From NCBI GenBank assembly GCA_001896725.1, contig MPPA01000052.1, positions 151,263 to 215,262 on the forward strand: DNA of 64,000 nucleotides. The letters run 5' to 3'. This document shows positions 54,590 through 63,686 of this stretch, in pieces (the first letter of the stretch is position 1; the number at the start of each line of letters is the position of its first letter). A program made the translations under genes and the position numbers. The DNA is from Methanococcoides sp. EBM-47. Its GTDB lineage: Archaea; Halobacteriota; Methanosarcinia; Methanosarcinales; Methanosarcinaceae. Below the pieces are notes generated by a model, which saw only the letters and a program-made list of their open reading frames with translations, was not told the origin of the DNA and made no database searches.

Positions 54590-55396
54590 ATGTCAGAAAT
54601 AGGAAAAAGCATACGTATCGAAAGGATAATGGACAGGAACAGCAGGAATATGGTGATCGTACCTATGGACCATGGAATATCTGATGGGCCTATAAAAGGC
54701 CTTATAAACATTTCAGATTCCATCAATAAGGTGGCTGAGGGAGGAGCAAATGCGGTGCTCATGCAAAAGGGTATGATCAAGCATGGACACCGCGGATACG
54801 GCCATGATGTAGGACTGATAGTACATATGAGCGCATCCACATCCCTTGGACCAGACCCTAACAACAAAGTTCAGGTATGCAGCGTAGAAGAAGTGATGAA
54901 AATGGGGGCTGATGCAGTATCCATACACGTGAACGTGGGTTCTGAAACAGAAGCCGACCAGCTCCTGACATTTGGAAAGATAGCTGAAGACTGTAATAAC
55001 TGGGGTATACCATTACTGGCCATGATGTACCCACGAGGCAAAAATGTAACGGATTCACATGATCCTGTGATGGTGGCCCATGCTGCAAGGGTGGGAGCAG
55101 AACTTGGAGCAGATGTTGTCAAGACTGTGTACACAGGGAATGTGGATTCTTTTAAGGATGTTGTGGAAGGATGTCCGGTGCCAGTTGTTATTGCTGGCGG
55201 GCCTAAGACAGAAACTGATGAGCAGTTCCTGGAAATGATAAGAGGGGCCATTGACGCTGGTAGCAGAGGGGTGGCTATTGGTAGAAATGTTTTCCAGCAT
55301 GAAGAGCCCACAAAAATTACAAGGGCGATAACAGAGATAGTACATAAGGACCGCACTGTAGAAGAGGCTCTTGAAATCTTAAACGAAACAATGTGA
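54590..55396 (+). CDS. 2-amino-3,7-dideoxy-D-threo-hept-6-ulosonate synthase
   Basis: This archaeal enzyme (MJ0400 type, AroA') makes ADH from 6-deoxy-5-ketofructose phosphate and aspartate semialdehyde, replacing DAHP synthase. It is a class I aldolase: [16 protein letters not shown] near residue 24 and [15 protein letters not shown] near 171, where the lysine forms a Schiff base. The 268-residue product starts at the ATG at 54590, with GGAG nine bases upstream; the longer frame begins within the operator. It is the first gene of the operon and precedes DHQ synthase II by 4 bp. Confidence 0.94.
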   Translation: MSEIGKSIRIERIMDRNSRNMVIVPMDHGISDGPIKGLINISDSINKVAEGGANAVLMQKGMIKHGHRGYGHDVGLIVHMSASTSLGPDPNNKVQVCSVEEVMKMGADAVSIHVNVGSETEADQLLTFGKIAEDCNNWGIPLLAMMYPRGKNVTDSHDPVMVAHAARVGAELGADVVKTVYTGNVDSFKDVVEGCPVPVVIAGGPKTETDEQFLEMIRGAIDAGSRGVAIGRNVFQHEEPTKITRAITEIVHKDRTVEEALEILNETM

Positions 55397-55400
55397 GAAC

Positions 55401-56543
55401 ATGAACATGAAAAGCGTATGGATAAAAGCTGATGAAGGCAGGTGGGATGACAGGAAAGATAGGATAACCACTGGACTGGAATCAGGTGTAGATTACGTAC
55501 TGGTGGATGGCAGTGATATTGAGAGGACAAGGGAGCTTGGGGATATAAAGATTGCAGCTTTTGCCCATGATGAAAGGTCTGCTGCAGACATCATAGTTGT
55601 GGGTAAGGGAAGTGAAGGGGATGGAACAAAGCCACTTCCTCCAGACTTCAGTGGGTCTTTTGATATAATAACGGCCACTCGCTTGAAAGACAAGGGCCTG
55701 AAGGTAGCCGGGTACGTGGTCATCCGCAATAAACAATATGAGGAATTTGCAGCGAAACTGGCTGAGGCCTGTGACTATATCATCACCATAGGAACTGACT
55801 GGAAGATCATTCCCCTGGAAAACCTCATTGCAGGGCTGCATGATAAAGACGTACAGATCATCTCTGGGGTCAGGACCTCAGAAGAAGCAAAGCTTTCGCT
55901 CGAGACCATGGAACATGGATCAGATGGGGTGTTATTGGATACCGATGACCCTGGTGAGATAAAGAAGACTGTGGGCATAGTAGAAAGAGCAGGTGTCAAG
56001 GACCTTGAACTCTCAGCTGCCATCATCACAAAAGTAGAGCAGGTAGGCATGGGCGACCGCGTATGTGTGGACACATGCAACCTTATGACAAGCGGGGAAG
56101 GTATGCTTGTAGGCTCACAATCCTGTGGCCTTTTCCTTGTGAACTCGGAAGCTGATGATAGTCCATACGTTGCATCAAGGCCATTCAGAGTAAATGCAGG
56201 AGCAGTGCATGCTTATGTGCTAGTGGGAGAGAAAACAAAATACCTGTGTGAACTAGAGGCAGGTGATGAAATAACTATCGTTAATGCAGAAGGTGAGCAA
56301 AGAAAAGGTATCGTGGGCAGAGTAAAGATAGAGAGAAGACCCCTCATGCTCGTAGAGGCCGAACTCAATGGGAAGACCGTCAAGACCATTGTGCAGAACG
56401 CAGAGACAATCAAATTGGTGAGCAAGGGTGGGAAACCTGTAGCTGTTACCGATCTGAGGCCAGGGGATGAGGTGCTGGTAAGATTCGAGGAGATCGGCCG
56501 GCATTTCGGAATGAAAGTAGAGGAAACGATCATAGAGAAGTGA
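55401..56543 (+). CDS. 3-dehydroquinate synthase II (AroB')
   Basis: Converts ADH to 3-dehydroquinate with NAD+, the second archaeal-specific step of aromatic synthesis. The 380-residue protein has the family features KSVWIKADEGRWDDRKDRI near the start, MGDRVCVDTCNLMTSGEGML near 214, and VASRPFRVNAGAVHAYV near 253. Two tandem ATGs (55401, 55407) are possible. The order ADH synthase, DHQ synthase, aroD, aroE, tyrA gives a dedicated route into prephenate metabolism. Its stop is separated from the aroD ATG by 11 bp. Confidence 0.95.
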   Translation: MNMKSVWIKADEGRWDDRKDRITTGLESGVDYVLVDGSDIERTRELGDIKIAAFAHDERSAADIIVVGKGSEGDGTKPLPPDFSGSFDIITATRLKDKGLKVAGYVVIRNKQYEEFAAKLAEACDYIITIGTDWKIIPLENLIAGLHDKDVQIISGVRTSEEAKLSLETMEHGSDGVLLDTDDPGEIKKTVGIVERAGVKDLELSAAIITKVEQVGMGDRVCVDTCNLMTSGEGMLVGSQSCGLFLVNSEADDSPYVASRPFRVNAGAVHAYVLVGEKTKYLCELEAGDEITIVNAEGEQRKGIVGRVKIERRPLMLVEAELNGKTVKTIVQNAETIKLVSKGGKPVAVTDLRPGDEVLVRFEEIGRHFGMKVEETIIEK

Positions 56544-56554
56544 TCAGAGGACAC

Positions 56555-57259
56555 ATGGTAAAGATAGGTGTCTTCGACATGTCGAAGGGGCCGGCAGTTG
56601 TAGCCGTGATAAGCCACTGTCCCGTGGAACAGGCCAGAGAGGCATTCTTGCAGGGTGCAGACGTACTGGAGATCAGGCTGGACCTGCTTGATATAAAAGA
56701 TACTATATCTGCGCTGGAAATGATCGCAGACTTAAAGAAAGAAGTAAAGCTCCCGTGTATTGCAACCAATAGATTACCAATTGATGGTGGCAGATGGAAA
56801 GGACCAGAAGAAAAGAGGATACAACTTCTTCTGGATATCCTGCCTGTGGTAGACGCGGTAGATGTAGAACTCATTGCAGCGGCTGATCTGAAAGAAAAGC
56901 TCATATCAGACGCACATGGGCTTGGTAAGACAGTTATTGTCTCACATCATGATTTCAATGGAACTCCCCCCATGAAAAAGATCAAGGATATACTGGAAAT
57001 GGCATGGCAAAGCGGAGGAGACATAGCCAAGATCGCTGTGAAAGCCAATTCATCTGCCGATACCATGAACCTTTTGCGAGCAACCCATGAAGCTACCAGA
57101 CCTGTATGCATGATATCCATGGGCGATCTTGGAAAACATACTAGGGTAATAGCACCATTCTATGGATCAGTGCTTACGTATGGCTCAGTTGGAGATGCTG
57201 TAGCACCGGGGCAGCTAAATATAGCAGAACTGAAGAGAGCTATGAAGGTGCTGCTATGA
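56555..57259 (+). CDS. aroD: 3-dehydroquinate dehydratase, type I
   Basis: AroD dehydrates 3-dehydroquinate through a Schiff base. The 234-residue protein has DVLEIRLDLLDI near residue 36, VIVSHHDFNGTPPM near 129 (catalytic His) and DIAKIAVKANSSADT near 155 (Schiff-base Lys in KIAVKA). The ATG at 56555 is preceded by AGAGGACAC; a GTG at 56540 overlaps the previous stop and would add five residues. The stop overlaps the aroE start (ATGA). Confidence 0.95.
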   Translation: MVKIGVFDMSKGPAVVAVISHCPVEQAREAFLQGADVLEIRLDLLDIKDTISALEMIADLKKEVKLPCIATNRLPIDGGRWKGPEEKRIQLLLDILPVVDAVDVELIAAADLKEKLISDAHGLGKTVIVSHHDFNGTPPMKKIKDILEMAWQSGGDIAKIAVKANSSADTMNLLRATHEATRPVCMISMGDLGKHTRVIAPFYGSVLTYGSVGDAVAPGQLNIAELKRAMKVLL

Positions 57260-58077
57260 AGAAGGTTTTTGCTGTCTTTGGCGATCCCATAGAGCACTCA
57301 CTTTCCCCTGTGATGCACAATGCGGCATTCAAAGCTCTGGGAATGGATTGTACCTACCACGCTTTCAGGGTTAGCAGGGAAAATCTTAAAGATGCTATCA
57401 AAGGGGCCCATGCTATGGGATTTGGTGGACTGAACCTTACTGTACCCCTGAAGGAAGAAGCTTTGAAGATAGTGCAGCCAGATCCCCTTGCAGCAACCAT
57501 GGGAGCGATCAATACTGTGGATTTCAAATGCACTGTTCGAGGATACAATACCGATGGAATTGGGGCAAAAAGAGCACTTGTTGATGCAGGTGTGAAAATA
57601 GAAGGGGCCAAGGTGCTGATAGTCGGTGCAGGAGGTGCTGCCCGGGGAATAAGTTTTAAGCTTGCAGGCGATGGGGCAGACATAACCATTGCTAACCGTA
57701 CACCTGAAAAATCAATACAGCTTGCAGAAGACGTTGCCCTTGTGGGGAACGCGAGAGGTTGTGGTCTGGACAAACTGGATGAGCTTATAGCCGATGCCAA
57801 CGTGCTGATCAACTGTACCTCCTTAGGAATGCATCCTCAGGTGGAAGCTACCATAGCGATAGCTGAGCAGATGCACTCAGGTCTAGTGGTCTTTGACATT
57901 GTGTACAACCCTTTGAAAACTAAACTGCTTAAGGAAGCCGAAAAAGCCGGAGCAAAGACAGTATCCGGTGTTATGATGCTGGTATACCAGGGTGCTGAAG
58001 CTTTCAGGATATGGACAGATGTGGAACCCCCTGTGGAAGTGATGAAGGAAGCCGTGATGGGAGCGTTGAGAACTTGA
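57256..58077 (+). CDS. aroE: Shikimate dehydrogenase
   Basis: AroE reduces 3-dehydroshikimate to shikimate with NADPH. The 273-residue protein has GDPIEHSLSPVMHNAAF at residue 9, LNLTVPLKEEA near 62 with the catalytic Lys, INTVDF and YNTDGIGAKRAL near 97, VGAGGAARGISFKLAG near 123, NRTPEKS near 148 and YQGAEAFRIWT near 238. It overlaps aroD by 4 bases and is coupled to tyrA. All catalytic residues are present. Confidence 0.96.
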   Translation: MKKVFAVFGDPIEHSLSPVMHNAAFKALGMDCTYHAFRVSRENLKDAIKGAHAMGFGGLNLTVPLKEEALKIVQPDPLAATMGAINTVDFKCTVRGYNTDGIGAKRALVDAGVKIEGAKVLIVGAGGAARGISFKLAGDGADITIANRTPEKSIQLAEDVALVGNARGCGLDKLDELIADANVLINCTSLGMHPQVEATIAIAEQMHSGLVVFDIVYNPLKTKLLKEAEKAGAKTVSGVMMLVYQGAEAFRIWTDVEPPVEVMKEAVMGALRT

Positions 58078-58079
58078 AA

Positions 58080-59381
58080 ATGCTTATCATAGGTGGTACC
58101 GGTGAAATGGGACAGTGGTTTGCTACTTTCTTTAGGAAAAGAGGTTTTGAGGTCAGTATCTGGGGTAAAAGTAGAAAGACAGATATAGCCGAAAGGCTGG
58201 GCGTGCGGTTCGCTCATGATCTGTATGCAGAAGTGGCCAAAAATGACGTAGTGATCATTTCAGTACCAATTGATGTTACTGAGCATGTCATTGCGGAGGT
58301 TGCCCCTCTGATGAGAACTGGTAGCCTGCTCATGGACCTCACTTCTCTGAAAACCGGACCTACCAACGCTATGCAGAAATATGCTCCAGCTGATGTGGAG
58401 ATCCTGGGAGCCCACCCCATGTTCGGACCTACCATACCAAACCTGCATGGGCAGAGGTTCATCCTGACACCCATTGCTGACAGGTGTCGGAAATGGTTCC
58501 CTGTTATCAAAGAGATGTTAGAAGAGAGCGGGGCACACATAGTGGTCGTTGGTCCGGAGGAGCATGACAGGTTCGTTTCTGTAGTGCAGGGACTCACTCA
58601 TTTTGCGTATATAACCATAGGGACAACATTGAACAGGATCGATTTCAATGTGAAAGAGTCACGGAAATTTATGAGCCCTGTGTATGACATAATGCTGGAT
58701 TTTGTTGGCAGGATATTGGGACAGAACCCCTACCTCTATGCAATGATACAGATGGAGAACCCGGAAGTGATCAAAGTGCATGACGCCTTTCTTCAGGAAT
58801 GTCACAACACTTCAGAAATAGTAAGGAGGCACGATCTGGAAGGTTTCATCACAAAAATGAAGGATGCAGCTATACATTTTGGGGATACATCACCTGCCCT
58901 TAGGCGTTCTGATAAACTGATCAATTACAAAATTGCTGAATATGAACATCTTCTGACATCCGTGGGAGAAGAGTGTGGACTGTTGCATGTATACTCTGGA
59001 AAGATACATGTTGGTAAACTCTGGAAGGTCACACCTGAACAGATCATACTTGCAGAAGGAACAAAAATGGTATCTCTGAAAATGGAGAACATACAACTAC
59101 TTTCAGCACAGGAGCTGAAAGAATGGAAGATGAAAGATCTCACACGCCACAAAAGGGATATATCTGTTATAGTTCCTGATAATGCTGATCCTGGGATAAT
59201 ATTGGAGATACTCTCAGGCAATGAGAACATAGTTGGATCTGAGATCATTGACACGTATATCATTGATGGGAGAAAAAGCGTTACCTACCGCATCACCATA
59301 TTAGCGGATCGGGAGCTGAACAAAGTGCAAACTGATATAGAAAGGATACTGTGCGGTATTGGATGCCAGCTGAGAGCATAA
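58080..59381 (+). CDS. tyrA: Prephenate dehydrogenase (TyrA) with C-terminal regulatory domain
   Basis: Oxidises prephenate to 4-hydroxyphenylpyruvate for tyrosine. The N-terminal Rossmann segment is MLIIGGTGEMGQWFA; DLTSLKTGP near residue 84 and ILGAHPMFGPT near 104 are the substrate-site motifs. Helical dimerisation sequence follows to about 270, and then a linker leads to a C-terminal ACT-like domain from about 350 (DISVIVPDNADPGIILEILS). That domain could bind tyrosine or another effector. The start is ATG 58080 or TTG 58074, overlapping aroE. No chorismate mutase domain is visible. Confidence 0.93.
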   Translation: MLIIGGTGEMGQWFATFFRKRGFEVSIWGKSRKTDIAERLGVRFAHDLYAEVAKNDVVIISVPIDVTEHVIAEVAPLMRTGSLLMDLTSLKTGPTNAMQKYAPADVEILGAHPMFGPTIPNLHGQRFILTPIADRCRKWFPVIKEMLEESGAHIVVVGPEEHDRFVSVVQGLTHFAYITIGTTLNRIDFNVKESRKFMSPVYDIMLDFVGRILGQNPYLYAMIQMENPEVIKVHDAFLQECHNTSEIVRRHDLEGFITKMKDAAIHFGDTSPALRRSDKLINYKIAEYEHLLTSVGEECGLLHVYSGKIHVGKLWKVTPEQIILAEGTKMVSLKMENIQLLSAQELKEWKMKDLTRHKRDISVIVPDNADPGIILEILSGNENIVGSEIIDTYIIDGRKSVTYRITILADRELNKVQTDIERILCGIGCQLRA

Positions 59382-59456
59382 GCACATAGGCTTGTCACAT
59401 TCAGTACTGTTATATGCGAACGAGTATAATCACCATAGGGATTATCCGGTGAAAAT

Positions 59457-59765
59457 ATGAAAACGAATGGTTTTGTTGACAAAATGCAAATGAACACTGA
59501 CCAGCGCCTGAGATTTCAGAAAGGTGGTCTGTTCTTCTTAGCTGCCTTTGGGATCTATCTTGGATTGCAAGGCCTCTATCTTATACTTATAGCAAGGAAT
59601 CTGCCGGCAGGCCTTCCTTTGTTCCTAGCGGCACTCATGATCGCTCCACCGCCTGTAGGTATAGCAGATATGCTGCGCAGCAGTTTTGGTATCAACATAC
59701 CCATGCACAAGCGCATTGGCATAACTATTATCATGCTGTTCATCAGCTGGCTTTTTCTGCCCTGA
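59457..59765 (+). CDS. Small membrane protein at the end of the aro operon
   Basis: A 102-residue protein with a polar N-terminus (MKTNGFVDKMQMNTDQRL) and three likely membrane helices (GGLFFLAAFGIYLGLQGLYL; LPLFLAALMIAPPPVG; ITIIMLFISWLFL). GGTGAAAAT precedes the ATG. No family is recognised. It follows tyrA by 75 bp, so a transcript link is possible. It is convergent with tpiA. Confidence 0.7.
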   Translation: MKTNGFVDKMQMNTDQRLRFQKGGLFFLAAFGIYLGLQGLYLILIARNLPAGLPLFLAALMIAPPPVGIADMLRSSFGINIPMHKRIGITIIMLFISWLFLP

Positions 59766-59795
59766 GGAAGAAAATAAGGACACACAAAAATAGTA

Positions 59796-60452
59796 TCAGA
59801 TCTTGCTTACAAGATCTTCAAGGGCCGCCTTCGGATCTGTAGCTTTCACTATACCTGAAGCCAGCAGCACACCTACTGAGCCAAGTTCCAGGGCAGCCTT
59901 AAGGTCCTCACCTTTAGAGATACCAGCTCCACAGAGAACCTTTACTGCAGGGTTCACCTGCATGATAGCTTCCACAGAACCTGTGACCACTGCAGGATCT
60001 GCCTTGGATACAGGGATACCTGAACCTATGAGCTCTGGTGGTTCCACAGCAACAAAGTCCGGGAACAGTGCAGCTGCGGCAGCAGATGTCGACACGTTGT
60101 TAGTGCAAACAATGGTAGTAAGACCTGTTTTCTTCGCGGCCTGTACGGAAGCGTCGATCTCAGCAAGCGTAAGCCTTCTTTCTGAGTGGTTTATGAGAGT
60201 ACCCACAGCTCCGGCATCCTTGATACATCTGGAGAAGGCGTGGCCTGTAAAGCTACCCGCGCCCACACTGTCAAGATGCTGCGAATATACAGGTATGTCC
60301 ACCTGGGAAGCCACCCTATAAATGTCACAGAACTGTGGGGCAACTGCAATGTCAATACCTGAATCATCTGCAACGTCCTTACATGCTTGTGCTATCTTTA
60401 CTGAGTTATCTCCTGTGCCTTCAAGATATGTTTTCAGATTCAACACTATCAT
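59796..60452 (-). CDS. tpiA: Triosephosphate isomerase (archaeal type)
   Basis: Interconverts glyceraldehyde-3-phosphate and dihydroxyacetone phosphate. The short 218-residue form is the archaeal tetrameric type. VLNLKTYLEG near residue 3 (Asn/Lys), YSQHLDSVGAGSFTG near 56 (catalytic His region), NHSERRLTLAEI near 88, VAVEPPELIGSGIP near 134 (catalytic Glu) and LCGAGISKGEDLKAAL near 173 (phosphate loop) are all present. It is followed upstream on the same strand by fae-hps, 51 bp away. Confidence 0.95.
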   Translation of the reverse strand: MIVLNLKTYLEGTGDNSVKIAQACKDVADDSGIDIAVAPQFCDIYRVASQVDIPVYSQHLDSVGAGSFTGHAFSRCIKDAGAVGTLINHSERRLTLAEIDASVQAAKKTGLTTIVCTNNVSTSAAAAALFPDFVAVEPPELIGSGIPVSKADPAVVTGSVEAIMQVNPAVKVLCGAGISKGEDLKAALELGSVGVLLASGIVKATDPKAALEDLVSKI

Positions 60453-60503
60453 AATTGAAGTAATTTAAACCCCTCCTGAAAAAGAAGTGTGCAATGCACA
60501 CTC

Positions 60504-61700
60504 TCAGAAATCGGTCATGACCCTGAACTGGTCGATCTCTGATTTGTTCATGCCTTCTATGAATTTCTCTGCTACCTGCCTTACATCCTTGGCGTTCGTG
60601 ATTGCACGGCCTACCACAAGTATATCGGCTCCTGCTTCCAAAGCTACTGGCATAGTGTCTATGCGTATACCACCTGCCACTGCCACCAGCACTTTGTGGG
60701 ATTCGGTGGAAAAAGCCTTAATATCTGCAATGTTACCCCATGCGTGTTCCGTTTCCTCTATATCGATACCACGATGCAGTTCCACTACATCGGGTAATTG
60801 GCCCATTTTCTTGAGCTCGTTGAGCACTGCGACCGGATCGGGGCAGTTGAGGGTATCCATCACAGCATATATGCCAGTCTTGTGTGCCTCTTCGATGGCT
60901 TTCTGAAGAGTTGAGATAGGTGCAAGAGCTGAGATCACAATGGCATCTGCTGTTGCATCCGCGACCATGCGAGCTTCGAGGTTGCCTGTATCCAAGGTCT
61001 TAAGATCGGCAACGATGAACGCGTCGGGCCGCACCTCGCGCAGCTGTGAAATGACATCCACACCATAGCGTTTGATGAGGGGAGTGCCAGCTTCCAGTAT
61101 CACATGATCGCTCTTGGGTATCTGGGCAACGATACTGCGGATGGCTGTGATGTTGGGATTATCAAGAGCAACCTGCAGATATGGTGCATCCCAGAGTCTG
61201 GTGACCCTGAAGCCCATGATACCATGGGCAGCCCGGTCCTTCTCTTTCATAACGGTCTCCACGCTTGGGAAACCATCCAGGGCCCTTTTGAGAGCCAGCT
61301 TTGTTGCGCCATAGTTGTACCTGTAAATCCTGTTGTAATCCTTTGCCTCCGGATGTATGAACACACTGGCTATTACAACAAGGTCTTCCACTTCCTTCTT
61401 GTCGATAACGCCTTCTTCAACAGCATCTGCAACAGCCTTTGCCACAGCTGCCTGTGCGGGACCGAATATCTGAGCTGCCTGCCCCATGTTCTTCACAGTG
61501 ACCTTAGGAACGATCAGCGTGGACGGTTTAGTTGGCAGATTTGGGCGGATAACTGACAAAAGAGGAGTATGCCCGGCGGACAGATGGGTAAGGCCATTTG
61601 CAAAGGCAAGTCCTACAGGACCGTTCTTGTCACCAATGATAAGGTCTACGTGTGCGAGTTCTGGTTCCTCGCCAATGAGTGCTTCTCCGACTAGTAACAT
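60504..61700 (-). CDS. fae-hps: Bifunctional formaldehyde-activating enzyme / 3-hexulose-6-phosphate synthase
   Basis: The N-terminal ~160 residues are Fae, which condenses formaldehyde with tetrahydromethanopterin: [20 protein letters not shown] at residue 16 with the catalytic H17, and [20 protein letters not shown] near 72. The C-terminal ~230 residues are Hps, an orotidine-decarboxylase-fold aldolase: [13 protein letters not shown] near 165, [16 protein letters not shown] near 228, and the phosphate loop [13 protein letters not shown] near 340. In methanogens the pair links ribulose-5-phosphate synthesis with formaldehyde handling. TAGGTGAAGT before the ATG and a TATA box at 61755-61763 give a clear promoter. 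Confidence 0.95.
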   Translation of the reverse strand: MLLVGEALIGEEPELAHVDLIIGDKNGPVGLAFANGLTHLSAGHTPLLSVIRPNLPTKPSTLIVPKVTVKNMGQAAQIFGPAQAAVAKAVADAVEEGVIDKKEVEDLVVIASVFIHPEAKDYNRIYRYNYGATKLALKRALDGFPSVETVMKEKDRAAHGIMGFRVTRLWDAPYLQVALDNPNITAIRSIVAQIPKSDHVILEAGTPLIKRYGVDVISQLREVRPDAFIVADLKTLDTGNLEARMVADATADAIVISALAPISTLQKAIEEAHKTGIYAVMDTLNCPDPVAVLNELKKMGQLPDVVELHRGIDIEETEHAWGNIADIKAFSTESHKVLVAVAGGIRIDTMPVALEAGADILVVGRAITNAKDVRQVAEKFIEGMNKSEIDQFRVMTDF

Positions 61701-62021
61701 ACTTCACCTACAAAATTACATCAATAAAGACTAGATATACTCTTCATATGCGACTTTATATAAGTCAGTGATGGAAACTGGTGCATTTTATATTATGTTT
61801 GCGATGGTGTTTTTTCATATTGCATCTATTTAGTACTAATAATGTTTGAAACTTGTCTTTACAATCTTGTTCTACAGTATCAGCTGCCTGAAAGCATTAC
61901 AACAAGAGGGAACTTGAGCACAAAGGTACAGGAACACAGAAATTACCTCATTTTGTACCTAAGCACCTCTATGGCCTTATTCATACTATGTGAACCATAA
62001 AATTACAATATAGAATAAAGA
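61701..62021 (-). other. Promoter region of fae-hps and downstream spacer of nth
   Basis: Contains the TATA-like TTATATAAA on minus at 61755-61763, placed about 55 bp before the fae-hps ATG, so a leader of about 30 bases is expected. The rest is AT-rich spacer with no coding frame I can support. Confidence 0.55.
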
Positions 62022-62645
62022 TCATTTCACGCGTATCACTCTGGAAGGACATATGTCTTCCAGCATGCAAACATCACATTTAGGAGAGATAGGCCGACAT
62101 ATATCCTGGCCGAACCGTACCAGTAATTCATTAACATACTGCCACAGTTCCTTGGGGACCACACGTTCAAGTCCAACCTCTGTCTCCTCGGGAGTATGCG
62201 TTGTGACCAAGCCTAGCCGATTGGATATCCTGTGCACATGAGTGTCCACTGCAATGACATCCTTATGAAAAGCATATGTAAGTACACAGTTAGCGGTTTT
62301 TCTGCCCACACCTGGTAATTTAAGGAGATCTTCGATATTGTCCGGCACCTTACCTCCATACTCTTCAAGTAATATACTTGAGATCTCTATGATACGCCTG
62401 GACTTGACCCTGTAGAACCCCACATCCTTTATAAGTTCCTCGATATCCTCTGGGTCCGCTCCTGCCATAGCCGCTGCTGAACCATAGACCTTGAACAGTT
62501 TCTCAGTTGCAGGAATGGTAATATCATCCCTTGTGCGCTGTGATAGCACCGTGGAGATCAGCACATAGAATGGATCATCTATCCTGTCAAAAAAACCTGT
62601 AGTATATATGCACCTTAAACGCGATATGACTTCAGACGCAAGCAT
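62022..62645 (-). CDS. nth: Endonuclease III
   Basis: A 207-residue DNA glycosylase/AP lyase for oxidised pyrimidines. VLSQRTRDD near residue 33, the helix-hairpin-helix [13 protein letters not shown] near 108 with the catalytic Lys, and [13 protein letters not shown] near 132 with the catalytic Asp are present. The C-terminal [4Fe-4S] loop follows the Cx6Cx2Cx5C pattern ([17 protein letters not shown]). The start ATG has no ribosome-binding site, but a TTAAAAAGATTTAA element lies about 35-50 bases upstream, consistent with a leaderless message. Confidence 0.95.
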   Translation of the reverse strand: MLASEVISRLRCIYTTGFFDRIDDPFYVLISTVLSQRTRDDITIPATEKLFKVYGSAAAMAGADPEDIEELIKDVGFYRVKSRRIIEISSILLEEYGGKVPDNIEDLLKLPGVGRKTANCVLTYAFHKDVIAVDTHVHRISNRLGLVTTHTPEETEVGLERVVPKELWQYVNELLVRFGQDICRPISPKCDVCMLEDICPSRVIRVK

Positions 62646-62815
62646 GGGAGCAGATTGTATCTGTACTGACTTAAATCTTTTTAAGCATTACTAACTGCAA
62701 ACCAGGTCAAAGATCAGTATGAAAAACGGTATTCTTGTGGCTGCATACTTCGGTATTATCTGCATCCTTATATAACCATAGAGATGCACCTGTATTTTTA
62801 TGCTAAAGGACACAA

Positions 62816-63277
62816 TTGGATGCAATGACAGAAGTTCTAGCTCTCGCCGTTTACGGATATGCAGGCCTATTTATCACAAGTTTTTTAGCTTCCACAGTGC
62901 TGCCATTAGGTTCTGAAGCACTGCTGTTGTTACTCATAAACAAAGGATATGAACCTATATTTGTGATCATGATAGCATCCGTGGGTAACTATTGTGGTGC
63001 ATGTACTACTTATTACATCGGCCTTGTGGGGCGCAAGGACATTATTGAGAAACATATGGTATCTTCACAGCAGCATCTGATAAATGCTGAAAAGTGGTTC
63101 ACTAAGTACGGTGCATATTCCCTGCTTTTTACCTGGGTGCCAGTAATAGGAGATGCCATCACGGCCATGGGCGGTATCATGAGACTTGATTTTAAGACCT
63201 TCTCTGTTTTTGTTCTCCTAGGAAAGCTTCTGAGGTATATTTCAGTTACCTGTATGGCTCTTGAGCTATTATCCTGA
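62816..63277 (+). CDS. YqaA/DedA-like membrane protein
   Basis: A 153-residue membrane protein of the SNARE-associated/DedA superfamily (YqaA subgroup). FITSFLASTVLPLGSEALLL near residue 19 and GNYCGACTTYYIGLVGRKDI near 56 match the first conserved region. WFTKYGAYSLLFTWVPVIGD near 93 carries the family's buried loop, then AITAMGGIMRLDFKTFSVF. Start TTG at 62816 has AAAGGA 7 bases upstream; an ATG at 62825 has poorer spacing. DedA relatives include lipid scramblases; the role here is unknown. Confidence 0.85.
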   Translation: MDAMTEVLALAVYGYAGLFITSFLASTVLPLGSEALLLLLINKGYEPIFVIMIASVGNYCGACTTYYIGLVGRKDIIEKHMVSSQQHLINAEKWFTKYGAYSLLFTWVPVIGDAITAMGGIMRLDFKTFSVFVLLGKLLRYISVTCMALELLS

Positions 63278-63377
63278 ATGAACTGTATTTCATCCTAACG
63301 TTATGCAACATTATGTTCAAAAATAAACATATATCTGAATGATTAATATAATATTCTTGATGATAGAATGTGAGCCG

Positions 63378-63559
63378 ATGAAAGACTAAACAGAGCAACT
63401 GATCAGAAAATTGATCCCCTGGCTGTTGTCACAGGCACAATGATCGCTGTAGGAATATATGCAATGATACCCAGTGACTTGGAACATTTCACAATAATGG
63501 CTGGAGCCATACTGACAGGATTTTTCACATATGGATATATCAGACCCCAGAAAACCTGA
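63378..63559 (+). pseudogene. Small two-helix membrane protein with apparent frameshift
   Basis: Frame c reads through KIDPLAVVTGTMIAVGIYAM and ILTGFFTYGYIRPQKT to a TGA at 63557-63559, but has no start codon at its 5' end. An ATG at 63378 with GTGAG upstream lies in another frame and stops after MKD. Adding one A to the AAA at 63381-63383 would give MKRLNRATDQKIDPLAV..., a 60-residue protein with two membrane helices. So a 1-base deletion, sequencing error or true decay is likely. No family is recognised. It is too short for most ORF callers. Confidence 0.5.
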
Positions 63560-63612
63560 TATAGCGTTACAGCGATAGACTTATAGAGAATGAATACTAT
63601 TCTGTGCTCAAA

Positions 63613-63686
63613 GGGCCTGTGGTCTAGCTGGTCATGACGTCGCCTTCACACGGCGGAGGTCGGGAGTTCGAACCTCCCCGGGCCCA
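63613..63686 (+). tRNA. tRNA-Val (anticodon CAC)
   Basis: A full cloverleaf is visible: acceptor GGGCCTG/CGGGCCC, D arm TGGTCTAGCTGGTCATGAC, anticodon stem TCGCC/GGCGG around TTCACAC, and T arm GGGAGTTCGAACCTCCC. Discriminator A, no encoded CCA, no intron. Confidence 0.96.

Noticed and set aside
54871..55530. 219-codon minus-strand frame opposite the aro genes
   Set aside because: Shadow of ADH synthase and DHQ synthase; no family features.
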